Origin: an uncultured Prevotella sp.
Lineage (GTDB): Bacteria > Bacteroidota > Bacteroidia > Bacteroidales > Bacteroidaceae
Direction of reading: 5' to 3'
NCBI GenBank assembly: GCA_946548085.1
Contig: CAMNPN010000032.1
Coordinates: 1-41,240 of the forward strand
DNA: 41,240 nucleotides
This document shows positions 25,071-35,500 of this stretch, one piece after another. The translations under genes were made by a program, and so were the position numbers. The notes below the pieces were generated by a model. The model had not been told where the DNA came from and did no database searches. It worked only from the letters and a program-made list of their open reading frames with translations. Each line of letters begins with the position of its first letter. Position 1 is the first letter of the stretch.

Positions 25071-25466
25071 ATGACGGCAGAGGCGCCCACCCTAAGGAAA
25101 CGGGAGCGCATGACAAGCAATCTGCTGATAGAGGCGCTCTTTGAAAACGGCAACAGTCAGGCGACGTCTGCCTTTCCGCTAAGGGCTGTCTATAGGCGTA
25201 TTGCCCGTCGTCAGGGTGACCTGCCTGCACAGATCCTGATCAGCGTGCCTAAGAAGCGGTTCAAGCATGCTGTGGACAGGAACCGTGTGAAACGGCAGGT
25301 ACGTGAGGCCTACCGCAGGCATAAGACATTGCTGTGGGAGGGAATGGCCGACGATCAGGAATGGCTGGTGGGATTCATCTGGCTTGCAGACAGGCATTTC
25401 CCTACGAAGGAGGTGGAGAAGCGGGTCGTGAGGATCCTCCAGAGTATTTCGAGGAATGTGGAATGA
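25071..25466 (+). CDS. rnpA: Ribonuclease P protein component
   Basis: A 131-residue basic protein that helps the RNase P RNA cleave tRNA precursors. The RNR signature is clear: SVPKKRFKHAVDRNRVKRQ with VREAYR following, at about residues 58-84. An N-terminal LRKRERMTSN segment matches the usual start of the family. It is packed between hemD (1 base away) and yidD (3 bases away), the normal Bacteroidales arrangement. Confidence 0.93.
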   Translation: MTAEAPTLRKRERMTSNLLIEALFENGNSQATSAFPLRAVYRRIARRQGDLPAQILISVPKKRFKHAVDRNRVKRQVREAYRRHKTLLWEGMADDQEWLVGFIWLADRHFPTKEVEKRVVRILQSISRNVE

Positions 25467-25469
25467 GAT

Positions 25470-25706
25470 ATGATTATAGGGTATATTTCCAAGATCGTGG
25501 CGTGGTTGCTGGTACTGCCGATAAGGTTTTACCAGCTGTACATCTCTCCACTGCTGGGACCCTCGTGCCGGTTTACCCCTACCTGTAGTGAGTATGCCCG
25601 ACAGGCTATCCTCAAGCACGGCCCTATCAAGGGACTTGCACTGGCCATCTGGCGCATCCTGAGATGCAACCCGTGGGGAGGCTCAGGGTATGACCCGGTA
25701 CCTTAG
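25470..25706 (+). CDS. yidD: Membrane protein insertion efficiency factor YidD
   Basis: A 78-residue membrane-associated protein that assists YidC-dependent insertion. It has an N-terminal amphipathic segment with [18 protein letters not shown], then [16 protein letters not shown] and [17 protein letters not shown], all hallmark YidD motifs including the conserved cysteines. It starts three bases after rnpA, its standard partner. Confidence 0.95.
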   Translation: MIIGYISKIVAWLLVLPIRFYQLYISPLLGPSCRFTPTCSEYARQAILKHGPIKGLALAIWRILRCNPWGGSGYDPVP

Positions 25707-25708
25707 AA

Positions 25709-25760
25709 GGGTAAAAAAGTAAAAAGGTAAAAGGGTAAAAAATAAAAGGGGAAAAGACGA
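25709..25760 (+). repeat. A-rich degenerate short repeats (GGTAAAA type)
   Basis: Several GGTAAAA/AGTAAAA units of 7-9 bases follow yidD and run almost to the tyrS start. The spacing is less regular than in the GTTTACA arrays, so kinship between the two is only suggested. Confidence 0.5.
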
Positions 25761-25779
25761 AACATAAAAAATAATATAG

Positions 25780-27078
25780 ATGATGAAGAACTTTGTTGAA
25801 GAACTGAAATGGCGCGGTATGCTGGCACAGATGATGCCAGGCACCGAGGAGTTGCTCCAGAAGGAGATGGTGACAGCCTACCTGGGTACAGACCCCACGG
25901 CTGACTCCCTGCATATCGGACACCTGTGCGGAATCATGATGTTACGCCATCTGCAGCGTTGTGGACATAAACCCATCATCCTCGTAGGTGGTGCCACTGG
26001 TATGATCGGCGACCCTTCGGGGAAGTCGCAGGAGCGTAACCTGCTGAACAATGAGACACTCTATCACAACCAGGAGTGTATCAAGAAGCAGGTGGCCAAG
26101 TTCCTCGATTTCGAATCGAAGGAGGCTAATGCCGCTGTGATGGTGAACAACTACGACTGGATGAAAGACTTCACCTTCCTCGACTTCGCCCGTGAGGTGG
26201 GAAAGCATATCACCGTGAACTATATGATGGCCAAGGAGAGCGTGCAGCAGCGACTGAATGGTACGGCGCGCGATGGACTCTCGTTTACGGAGTTCACCTA
26301 TCAGCTGCTGCAGGGCTACGACTTCCTCTACCTTTATCAGCACTATGGCGTGAAGCTTCAGTTGGGCGGCAACGACCAATGGGGTAATATGACCACAGGT
26401 ACGGAGCTTATCCGCCGTACCCTCGGCAACGAGGTTGAGACCTTTGCACTGACCTGTCCGCTCATCACAAAGAGCGACGGAAAGAAGTTCGGTAAGACCG
26501 AGAGTGGTAATATCTGGCTCGACCGTAACCGTACGACACCCTATCGCTTCTACCAGTTCTGGCTGAACGTGAGCGACGAGGATGCTGAGCGCTATATCAA
26601 GATCTTCACCTCGCTCGACAAGGAGACCATCGACACCCTCGTGGCGGAGCATAAGCAAGACCCCGGACGGCGTATCCTTCAGAAGCGACTCGCTGAGGAG
26701 GTGACCGTGATGGTACACTCGAAGGAAGATCTCGACATGGCTATCGAAGCATCGAACATCCTCTTCGGCAAGTCGACCAAGGAAGCTCTGGAGAGGCTCG
26801 ACGAGCAGACATTCCTCGACGTGTTCGACGGTGTGGAGAAGCATGAGATCTCCCGTGACCAGCTGGGGCAGCCTGCCATCGAACTGCTCACGACGGTGGC
26901 ACCCGTCTTCCCCTCGAAGGGTGAGATGCGAAAGATGGTGCAGGGTGGCGGCGTGTCGCTGAACAAGGAGAAGCTCACCGACCAGAACCGTGAGATCACT
27001 GCTGAAGACCTTATCGACGGCAAGTACCTCCTGGCCCAGAAAGGCAAGAAGAACTACTACCTTCTGATAATAAAATAA
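25780..27078 (+). CDS. tyrS: Tyrosyl-tRNA synthetase
   Basis: A 432-residue class I synthetase that charges tRNA-Tyr. The HIGH motif is in [10 protein letters not shown], the tyrosine pocket in [26 protein letters not shown] (positions ~180-205 by family), the KMSKS counterpart in [10 protein letters not shown], and an S4 RNA-binding domain ends the protein ([15 protein letters not shown]). Length is that of the bacterial TyrS type. The gene follows yidD after 73 bases of A-rich repeats; a tRNA gene follows it. Confidence 0.97.
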   Translation: MMKNFVEELKWRGMLAQMMPGTEELLQKEMVTAYLGTDPTADSLHIGHLCGIMMLRHLQRCGHKPIILVGGATGMIGDPSGKSQERNLLNNETLYHNQECIKKQVAKFLDFESKEANAAVMVNNYDWMKDFTFLDFAREVGKHITVNYMMAKESVQQRLNGTARDGLSFTEFTYQLLQGYDFLYLYQHYGVKLQLGGNDQWGNMTTGTELIRRTLGNEVETFALTCPLITKSDGKKFGKTESGNIWLDRNRTTPYRFYQFWLNVSDEDAERYIKIFTSLDKETIDTLVAEHKQDPGRRILQKRLAEEVTVMVHSKEDLDMAIEASNILFGKSTKEALERLDEQTFLDVFDGVEKHEISRDQLGQPAIELLTTVAPVFPSKGEMRKMVQGGGVSLNKEKLTDQNREITAEDLIDGKYLLAQKGKKNYYLLIIK

Positions 27079-27179
27079 GGTAAATATAAAGTGTGGGAAG
27101 TGAAGAATATGCTAACGCATAGGTTTTCACCCTTGCAGCGGCAGCATATTTTTCACCTCTCACTATTACTTTTTACCTT

Positions 27180-27204
27180 AAAATTTGGCGGAATGCCAAA
27201 TTTT
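27180..27204. promoter_or_regulatory. Palindrome overlapping the -33 region of the tRNA-Gln promoter
   Basis: AAAATTTGGC (27180-27189) and its exact complement (27195-27204) surround five bases. The left arm contains TTTG (27184-27187), which with TAACTTTG at 27208-27215 makes a consensus promoter (20-base spacer) ending 11 bases before the tRNA. The hairpin could also terminate tyrS transcription. Confidence 0.6.
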
Positions 27205-27226
27205 CACTAACTTTGCAGCCGCAAAC

Positions 27227-27297
27227 TGGACGATGGTGTAATGGTAACACTACAGGTTTTGGTTCTGTCATTCCCGGTTCGAATCCGAGTCGTCCAA
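27227..27297 (+). tRNA. tRNA-Gln (TTG anticodon)
   Basis: A full cloverleaf can be drawn: acceptor TGGACGA pairs with TCGTCCA, followed by discriminator A; the anticodon stem ACAGG/TCTGT closes a seven-base loop TTTTGGT giving anticodon TTG; the T-arm is CCCGGTTCGAATCCGAG-like with the TTCGAAT loop. CCA is not encoded. It has its own promoter directly upstream and ends 31 bases before the dehydrogenase gene. Confidence 0.93.
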
Positions 27298-27328
27298 CTA
27301 CATACAAACTCCTAAAAACAAAACAATT

Positions 27329-28132
27329 ATGGCAAATCTATTTTCATTGGAAGGTAAGAACGCCTGGATTACCGGCGCGTCTTATGGAATCGGTTTCAAC
27401 ATTGCCAAGGCTTTCGTGGCTGCTGGCATCAAGACCATCATCTTCAACGACATTAACGAGGCTGCCCTGCAGCGCGGTCTGGACAACTACAAAGAGGCAG
27501 GCATCAGCAATGTGAAGGGCTACGTGTGTGACGTGACTGACGAGAATGCCGTGAAGGCCCTCGTGGAGAAGATTCACGAAGAGGTAGGCCAGATTGATAT
27601 CCTCGTGAACAACGCCGGCATCATCAAGCGTATCCCGATGCACGAGATGAAGCGTGCTGAGTTCCAGCAGGTCATCGACATCGACCTCGTAGGTCCGTTT
27701 ATCTGCTCTTCTGCCGTCATCCCCGAGATGATGGAGCGCAAGGAAGGAAAGATTATCAATATCTGTTCGATGATGTCGGAGCTGGGTCGTGAGACTGTCA
27801 GTGCATACGCTGCTGCCAAGGGTGGTCTGAAGATGCTCACCCGTAACATCTGCTCTGAGTATGGTGAGTATAACATCCAGTGTAATGGTATCGGTCCGGG
27901 TTACATCGCTACCCCGCAGACCGCTCCGCTGCGTGAGCGTCAGCCCGATGGCAGTCGTCATCCGTTCGACAGCTTCATCTGTGCCAAGACTCCTGCAGGA
28001 CGCTGGCTCGATCCCTCAGAACTCGGAGGACCCGCTGTGTTCCTTGCCTCTCATGCCTCTGATGCCGTTAATGGTCATATTCTTTATGTCGATGGCGGTA
28101 TCCTCGCCTACATCGGCAAACAGCCTAAGTAA
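27329..28132 (+). CDS. SDR oxidoreductase, gluconate 5-dehydrogenase-like
   Basis: A 267-residue classical short-chain dehydrogenase: the cofactor motif TGASYGIG near residues 15-22, NNAGIIKR near 90-97, a catalytic Ser region ICSMMSELG, the YAAAKGG tyrosine-lysine pair near 154-158, and GPGYIATPQTAPLRER. The closest known group is gluconate 5-dehydrogenase/KduD of Bacteroidetes, which handles 5-keto-D-gluconate or uronate-derived keto sugars. The next gene, a GH43 glycosidase, starts one base after its stop, so sugar release and oxidation may be linked. The exact substrate is not set by sequence. Confidence 0.9.
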   Translation: MANLFSLEGKNAWITGASYGIGFNIAKAFVAAGIKTIIFNDINEAALQRGLDNYKEAGISNVKGYVCDVTDENAVKALVEKIHEEVGQIDILVNNAGIIKRIPMHEMKRAEFQQVIDIDLVGPFICSSAVIPEMMERKEGKIINICSMMSELGRETVSAYAAAKGGLKMLTRNICSEYGEYNIQCNGIGPGYIATPQTAPLRERQPDGSRHPFDSFICAKTPAGRWLDPSELGGPAVFLASHASDAVNGHILYVDGGILAYIGKQPK

Positions 28133-28133
28133 T

Positions 28134-29798
28134 ATGGTTACGAGACTTTGTCTTATCTGTCTGACGCTGGTCATCCCGTTATTGGCCAGTGGTCAGACAG
28201 ATTACGTTTCTGGGGTGTGGTCGCCAGATAATGGTGACGGGACTTACACCAATCCTGTGATCAATGCCGACTACAGCGACCCCGATGTCTGTGTGGGTGC
28301 CAGTGGCGAGGACTATTACCTGACAGCCTCGTCGTTCAACTGCGTGCCAGGACTGCCCGTGCTGCACTCCAAGGACCTGGTGAACTGGGAGATCGTAGGG
28401 TATGCGCTGTCGTCGCTCTACGAGGGTGATGAGGCATTGGAAAAGTATTTCAGTGCTCCACAGCATGGCAATGGCGTGTGGGCTCCCTCCATCCGTTATC
28501 ACGACGGCTGGTACTATATCTACTGGGGTGATCCCGACTTCGGTGTGTATATGGTGAAGACACAGGATCCTGCCGGACGGTGGGAGAAGCCCGTGTGCGT
28601 GATTCGGGGACAGGGCTATATCGATACCACGCCCCTGTGGGATGACGATGGGCGCTGTTACCTGGTGAACGGCTGGGCAAACTCGCGCTCAAAGTTCGCC
28701 TCGGTGCTGACGGTGCGTGAGTTGAGTGCCGACGGTACGAAAGCCATCGGACAGCCCGTGATTGTGTTTGACGGCAATGGCACGGAAAACCGCACCTGTG
28801 AGGGACCAAAGTTCTATAAGCGTGACGGCTGGTACTGGATCATGTGTCCTGCTGGCGGTGTGCCAACAGGCTTCCAGCTCGCCATGCGCTCCAAGTCGCC
28901 CTACGGGCCCTATGAGCATAAGATCGTGCTCCAACAGGGTAAGACCGCTATCAACGGTCCCCACCAAGGGGGATGGGTGCATACGAAGTATGGCGAAGAC
29001 TGGTTCCTGCATTTCCAGGACAAGGAAGCCTATGGGCGTGTGGTACACCTGAACCCTGTCGACTGGTCGACAGGCTGGCCTGTCATGGGAAAGGGAGGCG
29101 AGCCAGTAACGACTTACCGTAAGCCGAAATCAGGAGGCTCCAGACTCGTCAACCCTGTGGAGAGCGATGAGTTTAATGCTCCTGTCATGGGAAAACAGTG
29201 GCAGTGGCATGCCAACTACGATGAGAAGTTTGGCGTTCCCACAGCCTTTGGTACGTTCCGTATCTATACCTATAAGTTGTCGGAAGACTGGAAGAACTTC
29301 TGGGAGGTACCAAACCTGTTGCTCCAGAAGACCCCTGCTGACGCATTCACTGTGACTACAAAGCTGCGTATGACCTCGAAGGCTGACGGACAGTTTGGCG
29401 GGCTCATTATGATGGGGCTCGACTACTCGGCGCTGGTGGTGCGCAGGGTAGGGAAGACGTTCGAGCTGGTGCAGATGACCTGTCAGGCTGCTGACAAGGG
29501 GCATAGCCAGACGGAACAAGTTATCGAGACACTGAAGCCTACGGCAGAAGACCAGATAGACTATAAGCCCGGTATCCATGAGGATATCTACCTGCGGCTG
29601 ACCGTAAACAATGCAAAGGTGCAGTTCGCCTGGAGTAAGAATGGCAAGACGTTTACCGACTGTGGCAGCGTGTTCCAGATGAAGGAGGGCAAGTGGATTG
29701 GTGCGAAGTTCGGTTTCATCGCTGCGGAGACTGACCCGAAGTGTGATCGTGGTTGGGTGGATGCCGACTGGATAAGGGTTTCGCGGAGTGTGGAGTAA
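28134..29798 (+). CDS. Secreted GH43 glycosidase (beta-xylosidase/arabinofuranosidase type)
   Basis: A 554-residue protein with an N-terminal signal peptide (MVTRLCLICLTLVIPLLASG). The five-blade GH43 domain spans about 35-340: the catalytic base in NADYSDPDVCV, a WAPSIRYHDGWYYIYW blade with the pKa-modulating aspartate region, and the proton donor in CEGPKFYKRDGWYWI. A beta-sandwich of the GH43 C2/DUF1349 type forms the C-terminal ~200 residues. It likely removes xylose or arabinose from plant polysaccharides, in line with the nearby sugar-acid dehydrogenase. The frame is open further upstream (to 27861), but that part overlaps the dehydrogenase gene; the ATG at 28134 gives the signal peptide. 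Confidence 0.92.
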   Translation: MVTRLCLICLTLVIPLLASGQTDYVSGVWSPDNGDGTYTNPVINADYSDPDVCVGASGEDYYLTASSFNCVPGLPVLHSKDLVNWEIVGYALSSLYEGDEALEKYFSAPQHGNGVWAPSIRYHDGWYYIYWGDPDFGVYMVKTQDPAGRWEKPVCVIRGQGYIDTTPLWDDDGRCYLVNGWANSRSKFASVLTVRELSADGTKAIGQPVIVFDGNGTENRTCEGPKFYKRDGWYWIMCPAGGVPTGFQLAMRSKSPYGPYEHKIVLQQGKTAINGPHQGGWVHTKYGEDWFLHFQDKEAYGRVVHLNPVDWSTGWPVMGKGGEPVTTYRKPKSGGSRLVNPVESDEFNAPVMGKQWQWHANYDEKFGVPTAFGTFRIYTYKLSEDWKNFWEVPNLLLQKTPADAFTVTTKLRMTSKADGQFGGLIMMGLDYSALVVRRVGKTFELVQMTCQAADKGHSQTEQVIETLKPTAEDQIDYKPGIHEDIYLRLTVNNAKVQFAWSKNGKTFTDCGSVFQMKEGKWIGAKFGFIAAETDPKCDRGWVDADWIRVSRSVE

Positions 29799-29815
29799 GG
29801 AATGTGAAAAATAAA

Positions 29816-29841
29816 GCGGGGGCTTCAGACGAAGCTCCCGC
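29816..29841. terminator. Bidirectional terminator between the GH43 and HU genes
   Basis: GCGGGGGCTTC (29816-29826) and GAAGCTCCCGC (29831-29841) pair with one mismatch around an AGAC loop; an A-rich stretch precedes and TTGTTTTTTATTTT follows. It serves the convergent GH43 (+) and HU (-) genes. Confidence 0.88.
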
Positions 29842-29866
29842 ATTGTTTTTTATTTTACAATCTTAT

Positions 29867-30139
29867 TTATTTGATTGCATCAGCGAGTTCTGCACCAGCC
29901 TTGAACTTTGCCACCTTCTTGGCAGCAATGGTGATCTTCTCCTTGGTAGCGGGGTTGATACCCTCACGAGCGGGGCGCTCGTTGACGCTGAATGTGCCGA
30001 AACCTACGAGGGCAATCTTGTCACCGGCAATGAGTGCATCCTTGATGGCTGCTACTGTGGCGTCGAGGGCCTTCTTTGCATCTACCTTTGAGAGACCAGC
30101 ACCTGCTGCAATCTTCTCTACCAATTCTGTTTTGTTCAT
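29867..30139 (-). CDS. hup: HU family DNA-binding protein
   Basis: A 90-residue histone-like protein that bends DNA as a dimer. It has the canonical start MNKTELVEKIAAGAGLSK, the GFGTFSVNERPAREGINP arm with the conserved proline, and KKVAKFKAGAELADAIK at the end. Length and sequence are typical of the HU-beta group. It is a single-gene unit with a long AT-rich leader on the minus strand and a strong terminator downstream. Confidence 0.96.
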   Translation of the reverse strand: MNKTELVEKIAAGAGLSKVDAKKALDATVAAIKDALIAGDKIALVGFGTFSVNERPAREGINPATKEKITIAAKKVAKFKAGAELADAIK

Positions 30140-30407
30140 AATTTTAAATTTTAAAATGAATTATTAATAGTAATGAAAACTAATGTTTAGATGAATTCGT
30201 TGGCAAATATAGTGCAAAGTATTCAAAGAAACAACAAAAAAAGGAAAAAAATTGCTTTTTTAGTGAAAAAAAATAGTATTCCCCCTTTTTTTAGGACTAA
30301 AACGAGATATTTTTCGTAATTTTGCAGCGAAAACAGTAATATAAGCTCAAAAGGTAAGTCCATAGACAGTAAATAGTAAATCGTTAATTATCAAATCGTA
30401 AATAGGC
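30140..30407. other. AT-rich divergent promoter region between HU and rhomboid genes
   Basis: No gene is seen in these 268 bases. TATATTTG on the minus strand (30204-30211) is the likely -7 box for HU, and TAATTTTG on the plus strand (30317-30324) for the rhomboid gene. Poly-A and poly-T tracts (about 30236-30293) lie between them. Near 30366-30405 there are degenerate 7-base units of AGTAAAT/CGTAAAT type, related in period to the GTTTACA arrays. Confidence 0.6.
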
Positions 30408-31340
30408 ATGATGTTCCGTATACCCCCTGTTACAAAGAATCTGCTGATCATAAACCTGATAGCCTTCCTTGCCACGCTTGTCTTCCAGATGCGTGGCATT
30501 GACCTGGCTGATATTGGCGGACTGCATTTCTTCATGGCCAGCAACTTCCATCTCTACCAGTTGGTGACCTATCTGTTTCTGCACGCTTCGTTCATGCACA
30601 TCCTGTCAAATATGTTTGGTCTGTGGATGTTCGGTTGCGTGATAGAAAATGTGTGGGGGCCGAAGAAGTTCCTTTTTTATTACATCACATGCGGTATCGG
30701 AGCCGGTCTGCTGCAGGAACTGGCGCAGTTTGGCTCGTTCTATATGACTGTTGCAGAACAGGTTCCACAGACGACCTTGGGTACGGTGCTGGAGTATGGC
30801 CAGCACTATGCGTCGGCACTGAATGCCTGGACCACCATCGGTGCCTCAGGAGCGGTGTATGCGGTGATCCTTGCCTTCGGTATGACGTTCCCTAACGAGC
30901 GCCTGTTCATCATCCCCTTCCCCTTCCCCATTAAGGCGAAGTGGTTCGTGATGGGCTATGTGGCCATCGAGTTCTTCTCTGCCCTGGGCTCTTCTGGCGA
31001 TGGTGTGGCCCACACGGCTCACCTCGGGGGCATGCTCTTCGGCTATTTGATGATACGCTACTGGAACAAGCACCCCAATGGGAGTTATGACCGTAGTCGC
31101 GGACAACAGTTCTTCGAGAACTTAAAGCGAAACTTCGACCAGCGGCAGCAGAACAACCGTCAGCCGCATATGCACGCTGAGAAGGGCGGAGCCAGTGAGA
31201 CCGACCAGGAGTACAATGCCCGGAAGCGCAAGAATCAGGAGGAGATCGACGCTATCCTCGACAAGATCCGAAAGAGCGGCTATGACAGTCTGACGAAAGA
31301 AGAGAAGCAGAAACTCTTCGATGCGAGCAACCAACGATGA
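30408..31340 (+). CDS. Rhomboid-family intramembrane serine protease
   Basis: A 310-residue membrane protease. Six or so membrane helices are visible, with the first near residues 12-27. Rhomboid landmarks are HASFMHILSNMFGLW (helix 2 HxxxN motif), GASGAVYAV with the nucleophile S147, and HTAHLGGMLFGYL with the catalytic His at H202 or H205, the latter fitting the HxxG(G)xxxG helix. A ~90-residue charged cytoplasmic tail follows, rich in Q, K and E, a usual extension in Bacteroidales. Substrates are unknown. The stop overlaps the start of the next gene (ATGATGA), so both are coupled. Confidence 0.92.
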   Translation: MMFRIPPVTKNLLIINLIAFLATLVFQMRGIDLADIGGLHFFMASNFHLYQLVTYLFLHASFMHILSNMFGLWMFGCVIENVWGPKKFLFYYITCGIGAGLLQELAQFGSFYMTVAEQVPQTTLGTVLEYGQHYASALNAWTTIGASGAVYAVILAFGMTFPNERLFIIPFPFPIKAKWFVMGYVAIEFFSALGSSGDGVAHTAHLGGMLFGYLMIRYWNKHPNGSYDRSRGQQFFENLKRNFDQRQQNNRQPHMHAEKGGASETDQEYNARKRKNQEEIDAILDKIRKSGYDSLTKEEKQKLFDASNQR

Positions 31341-32437
31341 TCAAGCAACTGAAATCTTTCACCGTCAACCTCTTCGCCGGAGCGAATGTGGCAATCGTGC
31401 TGCTGATGTTGTTGGCAGGCTATTCCGACCGCGTCAGTCCTGCTGTGTACCCGACGTTGTCGAACCTGGGGATGACCTTCCCCATCTTCCTGGTGTTGAA
31501 CCTGCTGTTCATCTTCTTCTGGCTCACGTTCAAGTGGCGCAAGGTGTGGATACCCATTGTGGGTTACCTGCTGGCCTTCCCTCCGCTGACACTCTATATG
31601 CCGATGCATGCGGCCCAGGACGTGCCAGAGCAGGCCATCAAGGTGTTGTCGTATAATGTGTGTATGTATAACGGCCTCGACCGTTATAAGGACAATGAGG
31701 GCTTCGACACCATCTACAACTATCTGGTGCGCCAGGATGCCGACATCGTGTGTCTGCAGGAGGATGTGGATACCTGGCGGCGCTATGTCATGCACCGCTA
31801 TAAGAAGGTGTATCCCTACAACGACACCATCTTCCTTTGTTATGGAGACGAGCTGACTAACGGCCTTGGCATCCACACACGCTATCCTATCCTCAGGAGA
31901 GAGCAGATACCCTATGAGTCGAGGTACAACGGCTCCGTAGCCTGGTATCTGAAGGTAGGCAGTGATACGGTGATCGTGATTAACAACCACCTGGAGGGCA
32001 CTCACCTGAGTCTGGAAGACCGTGACCGCTATGAGGAGATAATCAAGGGAAAGATGCAGCGCGACACGGTGAAAGAGGAGTCGAAGGCACTGATAGCCAA
32101 GGTGAACCAGGCCAGTGTCATCAGGGCGAAGGCGGCGGAGGCCGTCCACCAGTATATCGAGGAGCACAGCCAGTATCCTGTTATCGTGTGTGGCGACTTC
32201 AACGACAATCCCATCTCCTACTCCCGACATGTCATCGCCAACGGACTGACAGACTGTTTCGCCGAGACAGGGCGAGGCATAGGATTGTCATATAATCAGA
32301 AAGGGTTCTATTTCCGTATCGACCACATTCTGTGTTCTCCTCATTTCATGCCTTACAACTGTAAGGTGGATGACGAAATAGATGCAAGCGACCATTATCC
32401 TATCCTCTGTTGGCTAAAATTAGTGGATAAACCTTAA
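31337..32437 (+). CDS. Membrane-anchored endonuclease/exonuclease/phosphatase (EEP) family protein
   Basis: A 366-residue protein. Three hydrophobic helices fill the first ~95 residues (VAIVLLMLLAGY, FPIFLVLNLLFIFFWL, IPIVGYLLAFPPLTLY). The EEP domain follows: VLSYNVCMYN near 103, IVCLQEDVDTW with the metal-binding Glu, NNHLEG, VCGDFNDNP with the Asp/Asn pair, and ASDHYPILC with the terminal Asp-His. The fold hydrolyses phosphodiesters; the substrate (nucleic acid, lipid or inositol phosphate) is not clear, and the membrane anchor argues for an extracytoplasmic role. Coupling to a rhomboid gene is common in Bacteroidales. Confidence 0.9.
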   Translation: MIKQLKSFTVNLFAGANVAIVLLMLLAGYSDRVSPAVYPTLSNLGMTFPIFLVLNLLFIFFWLTFKWRKVWIPIVGYLLAFPPLTLYMPMHAAQDVPEQAIKVLSYNVCMYNGLDRYKDNEGFDTIYNYLVRQDADIVCLQEDVDTWRRYVMHRYKKVYPYNDTIFLCYGDELTNGLGIHTRYPILRREQIPYESRYNGSVAWYLKVGSDTVIVINNHLEGTHLSLEDRDRYEEIIKGKMQRDTVKEESKALIAKVNQASVIRAKAAEAVHQYIEEHSQYPVIVCGDFNDNPISYSRHVIANGLTDCFAETGRGIGLSYNQKGFYFRIDHILCSPHFMPYNCKVDDEIDASDHYPILCWLKLVDKP

Positions 32438-32486
32438 AAAATGAACGAAAAACGCTAATATTTTTCTTCATATCTGAAAAAATGTC

Positions 32487-32494
32487 TATATTTG
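32487..32494 (+). promoter_or_regulatory. -7 element (TATATTTG) of the secDF promoter
   Basis: TATATTTG fits the Bacteroidetes consensus and lies 57 bases before the secDF start. A T-rich -33 region (TTTC near 32463) sits about 20 bases upstream. Confidence 0.65.
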
Positions 32495-32551
32495 CACGCT
32501 AAAATGTACGCGAACAGAATATATAAATAATAAATAACATCAAAAATCAAA

Positions 32552-35500
32552 ATGCAAAACAAAGGAATTGTAAAAGTAATCGCAGTGCTTCTGATGCTCG
32601 TGTGCTGCTTCTACCTCTCCTTCTCATTCGTGACACGCCACTACGAGAGTAAGGCTGCCGCCATGGGTGAGGAAGCTGGTGCGGAGTACCTCGACTCTAT
32701 CAACAACGAGAAGGTGTATATGGGCGTCTACTCGCTGAAGCAGTGCCGTGAGATGGAGATTGGCCTGGGTCTTGACCTGAAGGGCGGTATGAACGTAATC
32801 CTCGAGGTGTCTGTGCCCGATGTTGTCGACGTGCTCGCCGACCACAAGCAGGACGCTGCCTACAAGAAGGCTATGGAGCTGGCCAAGAAAGACGAGGAGA
32901 CCAGCCAGAACGACTTCATCTCTCTGTTCGTGAAGTATTGGAAACAAGAAGGTAACGGTCGTCCCCTCGCTGCCATCTTTGCTACCCAGCAGATGAAAGG
33001 CAAGGTGAGCACGCAGAGCACCGACGCAGAGGTGGAGGCAGCCCTCCGTACAGAGGTGGCCTCGGCTGTGGACAACTCGTTCAACGTGGTTCGTAACCGT
33101 ATCGATAAGTTCGGTGTGGTTCAGCCCAATATCCAGAAACTTGAGGGCCAGAGCGGTCGTATCATGGTCGAGATGCCTGGTATCAAGGAGCCGGAGCGTG
33201 TGCGTAAGCTGCTTCAGGGAAGTGCCAACCTCGAGTTCTGGGAGACCTACAACTCGCAGGAGATCACCCCGCTGCTGTCGCAGCTGAACCAGCGCTATGC
33301 CGCCCAGGGCGGTGAGGTGGTAGAGGAAGACACCACTGCCGCTGTGGCTGAGGCTGCTGCCGACACCGTGAAGGCTGCCGCCAACGACCTGGCCTCGAAG
33401 CTGGCTAAGAAGGACAACAGCGCTGAGACCCAGGCTGCTGAGATGGCCAAGAAGCAGAATCCCCTGTTCGCTATCTTCCAGCCTACACAGGGTAACACCC
33501 TTGCTGTCGTTGGTTATGCCAATGCCCGTGATACGGCTGATGTCAATAAGATTATCTACTCCGACCTCGCCCGTCAGATCCTGCCTGCTGAGCTGAAGCT
33601 CCGCTGGGGTGCCAAGGCCGAGGACTTCGGTGGTCAGAGCACGAAGGGTGACATCTTCGAGCTCTATGCGCTGAAGATCACCGAGCCCTCAGGACGTGCG
33701 CCGCTGGAGGGTGACGTCATCACCAACGGTAAGGACGACTTCGACCAGATGGGTCATCCCTGTGTGTCGATGCAGATGAACTCCGACGGTGCCCGCCGCT
33801 GGAGCCAGATCACGAAGCAGAACATCGGTAAGGCTGTGGCCATCGTGCTCGACGATGCCGTCTACTCTGCTCCCCGCATCCTCACCCAGATTGATGGCGG
33901 TAACTCGCAGATCACTGGTAACTTCACTATCGAAGACACCAAGGACCTTGCCAACACGCTGAACTCTGGTAAGATGCCGGCTCCGACCCGTATCGTACAG
34001 GAGGAGGTTGTAGGTCCGTCACTCGGTGCCCAGTCCATCAAGCAGGGTATCATCTCGTTCATCGTGGCCTTCGTGCTGCTGATGGTCTACATGATCATGC
34101 TGTATGGTTGGATTCCCGGTATCCTCTCAGATATCGCCCTGCTGTTCAACCTGTTCTTCACCCTCGGTATCCTTACCTCGTTCCAGGCAGCCCTTACGAT
34201 GCCAGGTATCGCCGGTATCGTGCTGACGCTGGGTACGGCTGTGGATGCCAACGTGCTGATCTATGAGCGTATCAAGGAGGAGCTCCGCAAGGGTCTCTCT
34301 GTGAAGGAAGCCCTGAACAAGGGTTACTCTAACGCCTTCAGCGCCATCTTCGACTCGAACCTGACGTCTCTGATCACAGGTATCATCCTGCTCTACTTCG
34401 GTACTGGTCCTGTGAAGGGCTTCGCTACCACCTGGATCATCGGTATTGTCGTGTCGTTCTTCACCGCCGTCTATATGACCCGCGTCGTCTACGACCACAT
34501 GCTGAACAAGGACAAGTGGACCGACCTGACCTTCGTTACAGGCTATTCAAAGAACCTGATGCAGAATAAGCACTATAACTTCATGGGTTCCTACAAGAAG
34601 TCGTTCATCGTCTGGGGTGCTGCAGCAATCATCTTCTGCATCTCCTTCGCCGTGCGCGGCCTGAGCCAGAGCATCGACTTCACGGGTGGTCGTAACTATG
34701 TGGTGACCCTCGACAAGGAGACTCCTGTAGAGCAGGTGCGCCAGGCCCTGGCCGGTGCGTTCATCAACACGATGGGTGAGAACGAGAAGCAGGAGGCCAA
34801 CACCAGCGTTATCGCCCTTGGTACCGATGGCAAGACCGTGCGTATCTCTACCAACTGGGATATCGAGTCGAACAATCCCGATGTCGACGACCAGGCAGAG
34901 ACCATCCTCTTCAACACCTTGAAGAAGGCAGGCCTCGTCTCGCAGGAGAGTGTAGAGGCATTCAAGAACCCCGATATCCGTCAGGGTGGTTCCATCATCA
35001 GCTCTGCAAAGGTAGGTCCGTCGGTGGCTAAGGATATCACCTATGGTGCCATCATCTCTGTGGTCATCGCCCTCGTGGCTATCTTCCTCTACATCCTGTT
35101 CCGCTTCCGCAACGTGGCCTTCTCTGTAGGCTCTACCGTTGCCCTCGCCCTCGATGCCCTCATCGTGATTGGCTGGTACAGCGTGCTCTGGGGATGGGTG
35201 CCCATGTCGCTCGAGATCGACCAGACGTTTATCGGTGCTATCCTGACGGTGATCGGTTACTCTATCAACGATAAGGTGGTGGTGTTCGACCGTATCCGTG
35301 AGAATATCGGCCTCTATGGCAAGCGCGACCGTCAGACGCTGTTCAACGACTCGCTGAACCAGACACTGGCTCGTACCATCAACACCTCTGTGACGACGCT
35401 CATCGTGCTGCTCGCCATCTTCATCCTTGGCGGCGACTCGATCCGTTCGTTCTCATTCGCCATGATCCTCGGTGTGGTCTTCGGTACCCTGTCGTCCATC

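Noticed and set aside
27861..28133. Upstream extension of the GH43 gene
   Set aside because: These 91 codons overlap the dehydrogenase gene in another frame; the ATG at 28134 gives a proper signal peptide.
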